From contig NZ_CP091786.1 of assembly GCF_022024015.1 (NCBI RefSeq), forward strand, positions 1,116,001 through 1,180,000: a stretch of 64,000 nucleotides of DNA, written 5' to 3'. Origin of the DNA: Prevotella sp. E9-3 (GTDB lineage Bacteria > Bacteroidota > Bacteroidia > Bacteroidales > Bacteroidaceae). Every line of letters begins with the position of its first letter. The stretch's first letter is position 1. Positions 38,191-47,126 of the stretch are shown here, in pieces. The translations under genes and the position numbers were made by a program. The notes beneath the pieces were generated by a model, which was not told where the DNA came from, searched no databases, and saw only the letters and a program-made list of their open reading frames with translations.

Positions 38191-41100
38191 ATGATGACAA
38201 AAAAACTATCAGTAGTCGCAATGGCATGTATGCTGTCATTAGGAACCATGGCCCAGGAAAAGACCATGAAAGCCTATATGGTGGCTGATGCCCATTTGGA
38301 CACACAATGGAACTGGGATGTACAGACCACCATTCGTGATCATGTGCGTAATACCCTGACGAAGAACCTCTCTTTATTCAAGAAGTATCCTCACTATATC
38401 TTCAATTTTGAAGGTGCAGTGAAATATGCTTGGATGAAAGAGTACTATCCGGAGATGTATGAAGAACTCAAGAAATACGTGGCTAACGGCCGTTGGCATA
38501 TTGCTGGCAGTAGCTGGGATGCCAATGAGGTGATTATCGGGTCGCCCGAGTCTTGGATTCGCAATGTTACACTCGGACAGGTGTTTTATCGTCAAGAATT
38601 CCAGAAAGAGGGTACGGATATCTTCCTGCCAGACTGTTTCGGCTTTGGCTATACCTTGCCAACGCTGGCTGCCCATTGTGGACTGATAGGATTCTCGTCG
38701 CAGAAACTGGCTTGGAGAGTAAAGCCTTTCTATGAGGATAACAAGAAATATCCTTTCACTGTTGGACTGTGGCAGGGAATAGATGGCAGTAGGGTGATGA
38801 TGACTCATGGCTTTGGCTATGGGGAACGTTGGCCGGATGCCGACCTGTCGAAGAATGAAAAACTGATTGGCGAGATAAAAGAGAGTCCGCTCAATATGGT
38901 CTATCGCTATTATGGCACTGGCGATATAGGCGGTTCGCCAAACCTGCCTTCAGTACGTGCCGTGGAAAAAGGTATCAAGGGAGATGGACCGGTACAGATT
39001 ATCAGTGCCACGAGCGATCAAATGTATAAGGATTTCCTGCCTTTCGACAAGCATCCTGAATTGCCGGTGTTTGACGGCGAACTGACCATGGATCTGCATG
39101 GAAACGGATGTTATACTTCACAGGCCGCCATGAAACTGTATAACCGTCAGAATGAACATCTTGGTGATGCAGCAGAACGTTCGGCTGTTATTGCCGACTG
39201 GTTGGGACAGGCTAAATATCCACAGAGAATGATGACGGAAACATGGCAGCGTGTAATCTGGCATCAGTTCCATGACGACTTGACTGGTACGAGTATTCCA
39301 CGTGCCTATGAGTTCTCATGGAATGACGAATTGCTCTCGTTGGAGAAATTCTCGGATATTCTTACCCATAGCGTGAGTGCCATTGCCAGTAAGATGAATA
39401 CCAACGTGGGCGGAACTCCTGTAGTGGTATATAACAACGAGACTTTCCCCGTTGAGGCTGTTGCCGAGGTAGAACTTGCTACTAAGGGACAGAACTACCA
39501 GGTGAGTGGTCCTGACGGAAAGCGTGTTGCCTCGCAAGTGATAGAGCGTAACGGAAAGCAGGTGCTGCTGTTTGATGCAAAGGTGCCGGCAACTGGTCTT
39601 GCTGTCTATAGCATGAAAGCTGCTGGCAAGCTGAAAAACGTGAAGGCTGGTTCTCAAAAAGAGATTGAGAACAGTGCCTATAGAGTGCGTGTTGATCAAT
39701 ATGGTGACATCGTTTCACTCTTTGATAAGCGTGCGCAGAAAGAACTCGTGGCTCAAGGAAAGAGTATCCGTCTGGTGGTACTGGATCATTGTCCTTCTTT
39801 CCAGTGGCCTGCCTGGGAAATTGTGAAAGCTACGGTTGACAAGGAACCTGTTCCTGTACATGACGGCGCAGAGGTTACGGTAGAACGTGGCCCTCTCCGT
39901 CAGACTATTGTGGTGAAAAAACGCTATGGACAGTCGGACATCGTTCAGCGTATTCATCTCTATGAAGGTGGTCAGGCTGAACGTGTGGACTTCGAAAATG
40001 AGGTGGAGTGGCATTCCAGCAATGCACTACTGAAAGCTGAGTTCCCCCTGTCGGTGAGCAACGAAAAAGCTACCTATGACATCGGTCTGGGCAGCGTGAA
40101 GCGTGGTAATAACCAGGAGAATATGTTTGAGGTCTATTCACACCGTTGGACAGACCTGACTGACCGCTCCGGCGACTATGGCGTAACTGTGATGAATGAC
40201 TCTCGCTATGGTTGGGATAAGCCTTCTGACAATACGATTCGCCTGTCGCTGCTATATACTCCGAATACCAACACAAATTATACATATCAATCTCAACAAG
40301 ATCAGGGACATCATGTGTTTACCTATAGTCTTGTTGGCCATAAGGGACAGGTGAACGAGGTTAAGGCCAATCAGCAGTCAACGGTATTGAACAGTCAGCC
40401 GAAGACATTCTTTGCCACTAAGCATAGAGGTAATTTAGGACGTCAGTTCTCATTCCTGAGTTCAGACAATGAGAATGTGATGGTACGTGCATTGAAGAGT
40501 GCTGAGGTGGGTGATGAATATGTGGTTCGCGTCTATGAACTCAGTGGTAAGCAGGCTCAGAAAGCACACCTTACCTTTGCCGGTGAGATTGTTAAAGCTG
40601 CTGAGGCTGATGGAACAGAACAGACCATTGGCGCTGCTTCCTATGAAAAGAATACCCTTACTGTGGATATCAAACCTTACAGCGTGAAGACCTTTAAGGT
40701 GAAATTGCGTGGCGAACGGAAGACGGTAGTTGATGCACAGCCTGTACAATTGGCTTATGACCGCAATTGCTTTAGTTACAATGAATTCCGTCAGGCAGCC
40801 AACTTTGAAGGTGGCTTTAGCTATGCTGCCGAGCTGTTGCCCGATGAAGGCATTACTGCCGATGACATTCCTTTCCGCTTTGGTGAAAAGGATGCTGCCA
40901 GTGGTATGAGTTGTAAAGGACAGACCATAGCTATCCCTGCAGAAAAGACTTATCGTCACCTGTACCTACTGGTGGCCAGTGACAAGGATGACCGTCAGGC
41001 CACATTCCAGTTTGTGACAAAGAGCAAAGATGAAAAGGCTACAGCCAAGCAGACGGTAAATGTTCCTTTCTATACTGGCTTCATCGGACAGTGGGGACAC

Positions 41101-41796
41101 GACGGTCATACGAAAGGCTTCTTAAAACAGGCTAATGTAGCATATGTGGGTACACACCGTCACTCATCAAACGGTGATGAGCCTTACGAATATACTTATA
41201 TGTATAAGGTCCGTCTTGATATTCCAAAAGGCGTGAAAGAAGTGGTGATGCCTTATGATGAGCATGTTGTGGTCTTTGCAGCCACATTTGCTAATGATGA
41301 GGCCGATCTGGTTCCTGCTGCTCCATTGTTCAAGAGTTCTTTGAAAGAGGATCAACAGACAGGTGAAATCCTGCTGAAAGAAGAACTGCCTAACTTGCTG
41401 AAGAATGCTACTGTTCTTTCTGTTTCTGGCGAGTGCAATGCGGATGAGCGTGCTAAAAACCTGGTGGATGATAACGAGGAAACAAAATGGTGCGACGTGT
41501 CTGCTGCTCCTAACTATGTAGTATTTGATCTTGGCGAACCTACAAAGGTGAGTCGTTGGAATATGGTAAACGCTGCCTGCGAAGACCACAGTTACGTGAC
41601 ACGCACCTGTCTGCTGCAAGGACGAAATAGTGATTCAGAAGAGTGGAAGACTCTGGACTTGTTGGATGGCAATCGTGATAATGTGGTGAACCGTGGATTC
41701 GCTCCCGTAGAGGTTCGCTATATCCGACTGATGGTTATCAGTCCTTCACAGTCTGTAGGAGGCGTAACTCGAATCTATGAACTTGGCGTATATTAA
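38191..41796 (+). CDS. Exported GH38 alpha-mannosidase with C-terminal F5/8-type (CBM32-like) domain
   Basis: 1201 residues, signal peptide ending TMAQ; ATG at 38191 or 38194. GH38 signatures: zinc ligands H35 and D37 in AHLDTQW, nucleophile D148 in FLPDCFGFG, IWHQFHDDLTGTS. Central and C-terminal beta domains follow. The last ~125 residues (AKNLVDDNEETKWCDV...YVVFDLGEPTKVSRW) form a discoidin/F5-8 type sugar-binding module. It removes alpha-mannose by a retaining mechanism. The length is larger than bacterial cytosolic GH38 enzymes, and with the signal peptide it belongs to the exported group. It acts in sequence with the three GH92 enzymes downstream. No sorting tail. Confidence 0.92.
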   Translation: MMTKKLSVVAMACMLSLGTMAQEKTMKAYMVADAHLDTQWNWDVQTTIRDHVRNTLTKNLSLFKKYPHYIFNFEGAVKYAWMKEYYPEMYEELKKYVANGRWHIAGSSWDANEVIIGSPESWIRNVTLGQVFYRQEFQKEGTDIFLPDCFGFGYTLPTLAAHCGLIGFSSQKLAWRVKPFYEDNKKYPFTVGLWQGIDGSRVMMTHGFGYGERWPDADLSKNEKLIGEIKESPLNMVYRYYGTGDIGGSPNLPSVRAVEKGIKGDGPVQIISATSDQMYKDFLPFDKHPELPVFDGELTMDLHGNGCYTSQAAMKLYNRQNEHLGDAAERSAVIADWLGQAKYPQRMMTETWQRVIWHQFHDDLTGTSIPRAYEFSWNDELLSLEKFSDILTHSVSAIASKMNTNVGGTPVVVYNNETFPVEAVAEVELATKGQNYQVSGPDGKRVASQVIERNGKQVLLFDAKVPATGLAVYSMKAAGKLKNVKAGSQKEIENSAYRVRVDQYGDIVSLFDKRAQKELVAQGKSIRLVVLDHCPSFQWPAWEIVKATVDKEPVPVHDGAEVTVERGPLRQTIVVKKRYGQSDIVQRIHLYEGGQAERVDFENEVEWHSSNALLKAEFPLSVSNEKATYDIGLGSVKRGNNQENMFEVYSHRWTDLTDRSGDYGVTVMNDSRYGWDKPSDNTIRLSLLYTPNTNTNYTYQSQQDQGHHVFTYSLVGHKGQVNEVKANQQSTVLNSQPKTFFATKHRGNLGRQFSFLSSDNENVMVRALKSAEVGDEYVVRVYELSGKQAQKAHLTFAGEIVKAAEADGTEQTIGAASYEKNTLTVDIKPYSVKTFKVKLRGERKTVVDAQPVQLAYDRNCFSYNEFRQAANFEGGFSYAAELLPDEGITADDIPFRFGEKDAASGMSCKGQTIAIPAEKTYRHLYLLVASDKDDRQATFQFVTKSKDEKATAKQTVNVPFYTGFIGQWGHDGHTKGFLKQANVAYVGTHRHSSNGDEPYEYTYMYKVRLDIPKGVKEVVMPYDEHVVVFAATFANDEADLVPAAPLFKSSLKEDQQTGEILLKEELPNLLKNATVLSVSGECNADERAKNLVDDNEETKWCDVSAAPNYVVFDLGEPTKVSRWNMVNAACEDHSYVTRTCLLQGRNSDSEEWKTLDLLDGNRDNVVNRGFAPVEVRYIRLMVISPSQSVGGVTRIYELGVY

Positions 41797-41812
41797 AAAT
41801 AGTTTTTAAGAA

Positions 41813-43540
41813 ATGCGTAAATCTAATTACGATAAGTATCCATCAACGGCTGTCAGTGGGACAGCCGTTGTTGGGTGGAACAATATAGTTGACGCATTAT
41901 CCTCTTCGTTCAGTTCAGAGCCTGTATGGGCGATTGACCTGTATGTGGGAAGTTATGAAACCGATTTCTTTGATGCTTTTCAGAAAACGGGCAGACAATT
42001 GGTGGACGTCCGTACGCTGATGCGTCCAGAGAATGAGATCGAAGAACTGACAAAACGGTTTCTGACTGACGATGTGCTGTTCGGCTATATCTCAAATATC
42101 CGACTTAGCGAGTATTTTGATAAAGAAAAAATCGAAAAGTTGCATCAACGTATCAGCGAGGGTGGCCAATATATAATAATAGGTACAGGCGCTGGTTATG
42201 TGACTTCAAGTGATGTGCCAGTAGTTTATGCCGACCTGGCCCGTTGGGAAATCCAACAACGTTTCCGTCGCCACGAGGTGAAAGCGCTGGGAATAGACCG
42301 GCATGAGGAAGCTCCATCGCTTCAATATAAACGTGGCTATTTCAACGATTGGAATATCTGTGATGCCCATAAGGATGAACTGTTTTATTCAGGACGTATC
42401 CGCTTTTGGCTGGACCACAACGACCGAAAACAACCGAAACTGATTACGCACAGTCAACTGACGGAAGGATTAAAGCAGACGGTGGCTCGTCCATTTCGTG
42501 TGGTTCCTTTCTTTGATCCGGCTCCTTGGGGCGGTCAGTGGATGAAAGAGGTGTGCGACTTGAACCGTGAGGAACAGAACTATGGATGGTGCTTTGACTG
42601 TGTGCCTGAAGAGAATAGCTTGTTGCTGCAGACGGAAAATGCAACTCTTGAGTTCCCGTCACAGGACCTCGTTTTATGGCAGTCAAAGTCTTTGTTGGGT
42701 GAACGAGTATGGTCGCGCTTTGGCCGAAGTTTCCCCATTCGTTTTGATTTCCTTGATACGATGGGAGGAGGTAACCTTAGTCTGCAGGTGCATCCCACGA
42801 ATGAATTTGCTCATCGTGAATTCGGATTGGCTTATACACAGGATGAAAGCTATTATCTGCTGGATGCGGCTGATGATGCTGTGGTCTATTTAGGCCTGAA
42901 AGAAGGGATTGACTCCGTACAGATGATAGAGGATTTAAGGGCGGCTCAGCGAGGAGAAATATCTTTCCCCGCAGAAAAATATGTCAATAAGTTTCATGCT
43001 CGCAAGCATGATCACTATCTGATTCCCAATGGAACGATCCATTGTTCAGGACAAAACAGTATGGTACTGGAAATTAGTTCTACCCCCAATATCTTTACAT
43101 TCAAGTTGTGGGACTGGAATCGCTTAGGCTTGGATGGAAAACCACGTCCGATCAATGTGGAGAGAGGTAAGGATGTTATTCAGTGGGAACGTACTACTCC
43201 TTTTGTGATGGAGCAACTGTATAACCATTTTGAAGTGTTGAGTCAAGAGGAGGGCATTCAGGAAGAACGTACCGGATTGCATGCCAATGAGTTTATAGAA
43301 ACTCGTAGGCATACATTCTCTAAAACTGTTGAACACGACACCCAAGGTGGAGTGAATGTGTTGAACCTCTGTGAAGGTGAAGAGGTCTCGGTGGAAAGTC
43401 CTACTGGAGCCTTTGAACCTTTTATCGTGCACTATGCTGAAACATTCATCGTACCTGCCGCTGTTGGTGCATATACAATAACTCCGAGCGGGATTTCTGC
43501 AGGTAAGGCCTGCATGACCATCAAGGCAATTGTAAGATAG
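41813..43540 (+). CDS. Class I mannose-6-phosphate isomerase with an extra N-terminal domain
   Basis: 575 residues and no signal peptide, so cytoplasmic. The isomerase domain begins near residue 220 (RPFRVVPFFDPAPWGGQW) and has the zinc-site motif SLQVHPTNEF (Q325, H327) and H410 in NGTIHCSGQ. It interconverts mannose-6-phosphate and fructose-6-phosphate. Typical enzymes have ~300-400 residues; here ~215 residues precede them (WAIDLYVGSYETDFFDAFQ, YIIIGTGAGYVTSSDVPVVYADLARWE). These look like a folded alpha/beta domain I cannot assign. It lies 17 bp after GH38 and 49 bp before a ROK kinase; together they would carry mannose released by the operon into glycolysis. Confidence 0.85.
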   Translation: MRKSNYDKYPSTAVSGTAVVGWNNIVDALSSSFSSEPVWAIDLYVGSYETDFFDAFQKTGRQLVDVRTLMRPENEIEELTKRFLTDDVLFGYISNIRLSEYFDKEKIEKLHQRISEGGQYIIIGTGAGYVTSSDVPVVYADLARWEIQQRFRRHEVKALGIDRHEEAPSLQYKRGYFNDWNICDAHKDELFYSGRIRFWLDHNDRKQPKLITHSQLTEGLKQTVARPFRVVPFFDPAPWGGQWMKEVCDLNREEQNYGWCFDCVPEENSLLLQTENATLEFPSQDLVLWQSKSLLGERVWSRFGRSFPIRFDFLDTMGGGNLSLQVHPTNEFAHREFGLAYTQDESYYLLDAADDAVVYLGLKEGIDSVQMIEDLRAAQRGEISFPAEKYVNKFHARKHDHYLIPNGTIHCSGQNSMVLEISSTPNIFTFKLWDWNRLGLDGKPRPINVERGKDVIQWERTTPFVMEQLYNHFEVLSQEEGIQEERTGLHANEFIETRRHTFSKTVEHDTQGGVNVLNLCEGEEVSVESPTGAFEPFIVHYAETFIVPAAVGAYTITPSGISAGKACMTIKAIVR

Positions 43541-43588
43541 AAATAAGTACATAAAAATCAATATAAATATTCCTTAAACTCCTAAATC

Positions 43589-44686
43589 ATGTACACGACT
43601 GATAATAGAATTGTGATGACCTTAGATGCCGGCGGCACAAACTTCGTTTTTTCTGCTATCAAAGGCTATAAGGAAATAGTTGAACCCGTCCGTCTGGATG
43701 CTGTTGTGGATAATATCGATGGCTGCCTTCAGACTATTGTGGAGGGATTCAAACTGGTAAAGAATCAACTGACTGAAACTCCTGTAGCCATTAGTTTTGC
43801 ATTTCCCGGACCTGCAGACTATGAACGTGGCGTAATAGGCGATTTGGGTAATCTGCCTGCTTTCCGAGGTGGTATTGCCTTAGGCCCATATTTGAATCTT
43901 GTATTTGGCATTCCAGTATTCATCAATAACGATGGTAACTTGTTTGCCTATGGCGAAGCACTTGCCGGTTTCCTTCCTGAAGTAAATGACGAACTGCAGA
44001 AGGCCGGTCAATCACGTCAATATAGTAATCTGATAGGTATCACACTTGGAACAGGCTTTGGCTGTGGTGTGGTTATTGATGGCGTGTTGTTGCGTGGAGA
44101 TAATGGTTGCGGAGGCGATTTGTGGTGCACTCGTAACGCAAAGTATCCAAAGATGATTGCTGAGGAGAGCGTGAGCATTCGTGCCGTACGTCGTGTCTAT
44201 GCTGAAGAAAGCGGACAGTCTGCCGATGCATTAACTCCCTATGATATCTTCCTGATAGCTGAAGGACAGAAAGAGGGTAATGCTGATGCTGCAAAGGCTT
44301 CTTTCCGACAGTTAGGACAGGTGGCTGGTGAGGCAATTGCGAACGCACTGAACATTGTTGATGGACTGGTGGTGATTGGCGGCGGACTGGCCGGTGCAGG
44401 AAAATATATACTCCCAGGAGTGATGGACGCTCTACGTGGCGAGGCCGGAACCTTTGGCGGAAATAGTTTCCCTGTACTGCAGTCGAAAGTCTATAATTGG
44501 GAAGATGATGCTGAGCGTGAGTCATTCCTGAAAGTAGGACTTACCACAGTAAAAGTTCCCCAAAGTATGACCACTGTTCCTTATTTGAAAGAGCGTTCTG
44601 TGTGCGTAGGTCTATCGAAGAACAGTACCAGTAGCAGTATCATGTATGGTGCATATGCTTATGCACTCAGTCAATTATTATATTAA
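43589..44686 (+). CDS. ROK-family sugar kinase, probably manno- or hexokinase
   Basis: 365 residues, cytoplasmic. ATP-binding motif LDAGGTNFVFSAI at the N-terminus, catalytic Asp115 in INNDGNLFAYGE, second phosphate motif ITLGTGFGCGVVIDG. The usual ROK zinc motif (CxCGxxGC) is replaced by GDNGCGGDLWCTRN. ROK kinases phosphorylate glucose, mannose, fructose or N-acetyl-hexosamines at the 6-position. Next to a mannose-6-phosphate isomerase and inside a mannosidase operon, mannose is the natural guess for the substrate; N-acetylglucosamine is the alternative. Confidence 0.85.
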   Translation: MYTTDNRIVMTLDAGGTNFVFSAIKGYKEIVEPVRLDAVVDNIDGCLQTIVEGFKLVKNQLTETPVAISFAFPGPADYERGVIGDLGNLPAFRGGIALGPYLNLVFGIPVFINNDGNLFAYGEALAGFLPEVNDELQKAGQSRQYSNLIGITLGTGFGCGVVIDGVLLRGDNGCGGDLWCTRNAKYPKMIAEESVSIRAVRRVYAEESGQSADALTPYDIFLIAEGQKEGNADAAKASFRQLGQVAGEAIANALNIVDGLVVIGGGLAGAGKYILPGVMDALRGEAGTFGGNSFPVLQSKVYNWEDDAERESFLKVGLTTVKVPQSMTTVPYLKERSVCVGLSKNSTSSSIMYGAYAYALSQLLY

Positions 44687-44700
44687 TTCATTTTCTAACA

Positions 44701-47043
44701 ATGAAAAAAACATTATCACTATTCTTACTCATTTCCATTTTATCGCTACCCACAGTGGTGGTTGGCGCAGAAAAAAGCAAGTCACTAACTAAGTATGTAG
44801 AGCCAAGAATCGGTACGGCTCATTGTCGCTATTTCCATTTTGCACCAGGGGCATTACCCTTTGGAATGGCAAAACCAGGCCCTTCAACCAATGGCCATTT
44901 AGGCAATAAAGATGGTTGGGAGGCTACAGGATATGATTATCGTGATACTTCCATTGAGGGATTTCCATGTGTGCATGAGTTTCAGGTTGGTGGTATCACA
45001 CTGATGGCCACTCGTGGCGGTGAACAACCTGTTGTCGTACCGGGGCATCCTAACGATACTGAACGAAATGGTTATCGTTCAGCTTTCAGTCATGACGAAG
45101 AAATAGTTCGTCCTGGCTACTATTCAGTATTACTGAAAGACTATAATATTCGTGCAGAGGTTACCGCTACAGAGCGTGTCGCTTTCCAACGTTTCACCTT
45201 CCCAGCCGACTCACATAGCAGAATCTTGTTTAATATAGGTAGCCGCATGGGTGAGAGTGGCGCTGTAAAGGATGCAAGTGTTGAATTGTGTTCTGACGGT
45301 ACTATCGAGGGATGGGTAATCACTTTGCCTGAATATGTGAAGAAATATCAGCCAGGTGCCGAGGTTCCTATCTATTTCTCGGCCACACTTGATAAGAAAC
45401 CCGCAAAGGTGGGAACCTTTAACGGAGAAAGAATAAATGCAAGAGCAACTAAGACAACTGGCGTGGGAGCTGGTCTATATTTGGAATTTTCAACCACCGA
45501 TGGTGAAGCGGTTACTGCAAAGGTAGGCGTTTCCTATACCTCTGTAGATAATGCCAGACAAAACCGTTTGGCAGAAGCCCGCACGCTATCGTTTGATAAA
45601 GCAAAGGTAAAGGCCTTGAAAACATGGGAAGACTATTTGGGGCGTATCTGTGTTGAGACTGATGTTGAGGCCGACAAAGTGAAATTCTATACGGGTTTGT
45701 ATCATGCCTTGTTGGGAAGAGGCGTGTGCAGTGATGTGAATGGTGCATATCCTAAGCACGACGGAACGGTTGGACAGTTGCCTATGAAGAAGGGACGTCC
45801 AGCTTTTGATTTATACAATACTGATGCAATGTGGGGCGGACAATGGAATCTGACTCAATTGTGGGCATTGGCTTATCCTGAACATCTGTCACAGTTTATC
45901 AGTTCTCATCTGCAAGTATATAAAGACTGTGGATGGTTGGGGGATGGATTGGCCAACTCTCGCTTCGTTTCTGGTGTGGGTACAAACCAATTGTCGCTGA
46001 TGATTGCTGCTGCCTATCAGTGCGGCATTCAGGATTTTGATGTTGATTTGGCTTATGAAGCCTGTAGAAAGAATGAACTGGAAGGACAGAACCGTCCGAT
46101 GGGAGCAGGTAAGTCAGATACTGACCAGTTTGTAGAATATGGCTATGTGCCTCATGCTGAAGAGGGTAGTGGACCGCAAGAAGCATTTATGTTCTCGGCC
46201 TCTCACACTCTTGAGTATGCCTATCAGGCTTATGCAGTAGCTCAGTTTGCAAAGAAACTGGGAAAGGAAAAGGACTATCTGAAGCTCAGCAATCTGTCAA
46301 GAGGATGGGAGCGCCTTTATGATGATAGTCAGAATTTTGTGCGTCCGAAACTGAAGAATGGACAGTTCATCAATAATTTTGATCCCTTGCAGGTGTGGAG
46401 AGGTTTCCAAGAAGGTAATGCCTGGCAGTACACTTTTTATGTTCCTCACGATGCGCGCCGATTGGCAGAACGTGTAGGACTTGACCGCTTTAACGCCCGT
46501 TTAGACAGTATCTTCACTCTTTCTCAGCCAAAGATTTTCAGTGGCGGAACAGAAGTTGGCGCCTTTGCAGGGCTTCGTACTCTCTATAATCAGGGCAACC
46601 AGCCTTGTCTGCATATCTCTTGGCTGTTTAATGAAGCCAGTCGTCCTTCACTTACTCAGAAATGGGTGCGGGCTATACTTAATGAGTTCTATGGAACAGA
46701 TGGCGTTCATGGCTATGGATATGGTCAAGATGAAGACCAAGGTCAATTGGGAGCTTGGTATGTCATTTCATCTATAGGCCTTTTCGATGTCAAAGGACTT
46801 ACCGACAGTAATCCCTCGTTCTCTGTTGGTTCTCCTTTGTTCAGAAAAGTAACAGTCAAGTTGGATAGAAAATATTATAAAGGAAAGCAATTCGTGATTT
46901 CGACAAATGGTGCAGGTACTTATGTGAATAAACTCCTGTTGAATGGACAACGCATGTATGATACCCATATTCTGTTTCAGAATGTAGTTGACGGTGGACG
47001 TTTGGATCTTACTCTGTCGGCTATTCCTACAGATAACTATTAA
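44701..47043 (+). CDS. Exported GH92 alpha-mannosidase (1)
   Basis: 780 residues, signal peptide to ~VVGA. N-terminal beta-sandwich (YVEPRIGTAHCRYFHFAPGA...PFGMAKPGP), then an (alpha/alpha)6 barrel. Catalytic acid E571 in QEGNAWQYTFYVPHD; base pair D677/D679 in GQDEDQGQLGAWYV. GH92 enzymes are calcium-dependent inverting exo-alpha-mannosidases acting on N-glycans and yeast mannan. The Ser of the usual GQxSAW motif is Gly here. First of three consecutive, well diverged GH92 genes, which suggests they split different linkages (alpha-1,2, -1,3, -1,6) between them. 14 bp after the kinase gene. No sorting tail, probably periplasmic. Confidence 0.93.
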   Translation: MKKTLSLFLLISILSLPTVVVGAEKSKSLTKYVEPRIGTAHCRYFHFAPGALPFGMAKPGPSTNGHLGNKDGWEATGYDYRDTSIEGFPCVHEFQVGGITLMATRGGEQPVVVPGHPNDTERNGYRSAFSHDEEIVRPGYYSVLLKDYNIRAEVTATERVAFQRFTFPADSHSRILFNIGSRMGESGAVKDASVELCSDGTIEGWVITLPEYVKKYQPGAEVPIYFSATLDKKPAKVGTFNGERINARATKTTGVGAGLYLEFSTTDGEAVTAKVGVSYTSVDNARQNRLAEARTLSFDKAKVKALKTWEDYLGRICVETDVEADKVKFYTGLYHALLGRGVCSDVNGAYPKHDGTVGQLPMKKGRPAFDLYNTDAMWGGQWNLTQLWALAYPEHLSQFISSHLQVYKDCGWLGDGLANSRFVSGVGTNQLSLMIAAAYQCGIQDFDVDLAYEACRKNELEGQNRPMGAGKSDTDQFVEYGYVPHAEEGSGPQEAFMFSASHTLEYAYQAYAVAQFAKKLGKEKDYLKLSNLSRGWERLYDDSQNFVRPKLKNGQFINNFDPLQVWRGFQEGNAWQYTFYVPHDARRLAERVGLDRFNARLDSIFTLSQPKIFSGGTEVGAFAGLRTLYNQGNQPCLHISWLFNEASRPSLTQKWVRAILNEFYGTDGVHGYGYGQDEDQGQLGAWYVISSIGLFDVKGLTDSNPSFSVGSPLFRKVTVKLDRKYYKGKQFVISTNGAGTYVNKLLLNGQRMYDTHILFQNVVDGGRLDLTLSAIPTDNY

Positions 47044-47126
47044 CAACTGTGCTTGGATTTTTTTTGATTCTTAAATAGTGGAAAACTAAATGTGAGTCGT
47101 TCTTAAAGAAACAATAGTAATGTTTC

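Noticed and set aside
47044..47126. Internal promoter or terminator between the first two GH92 genes
   Set aside because: A T-run is present but no stem, and no TAnnTTTG element; read-through is simpler.
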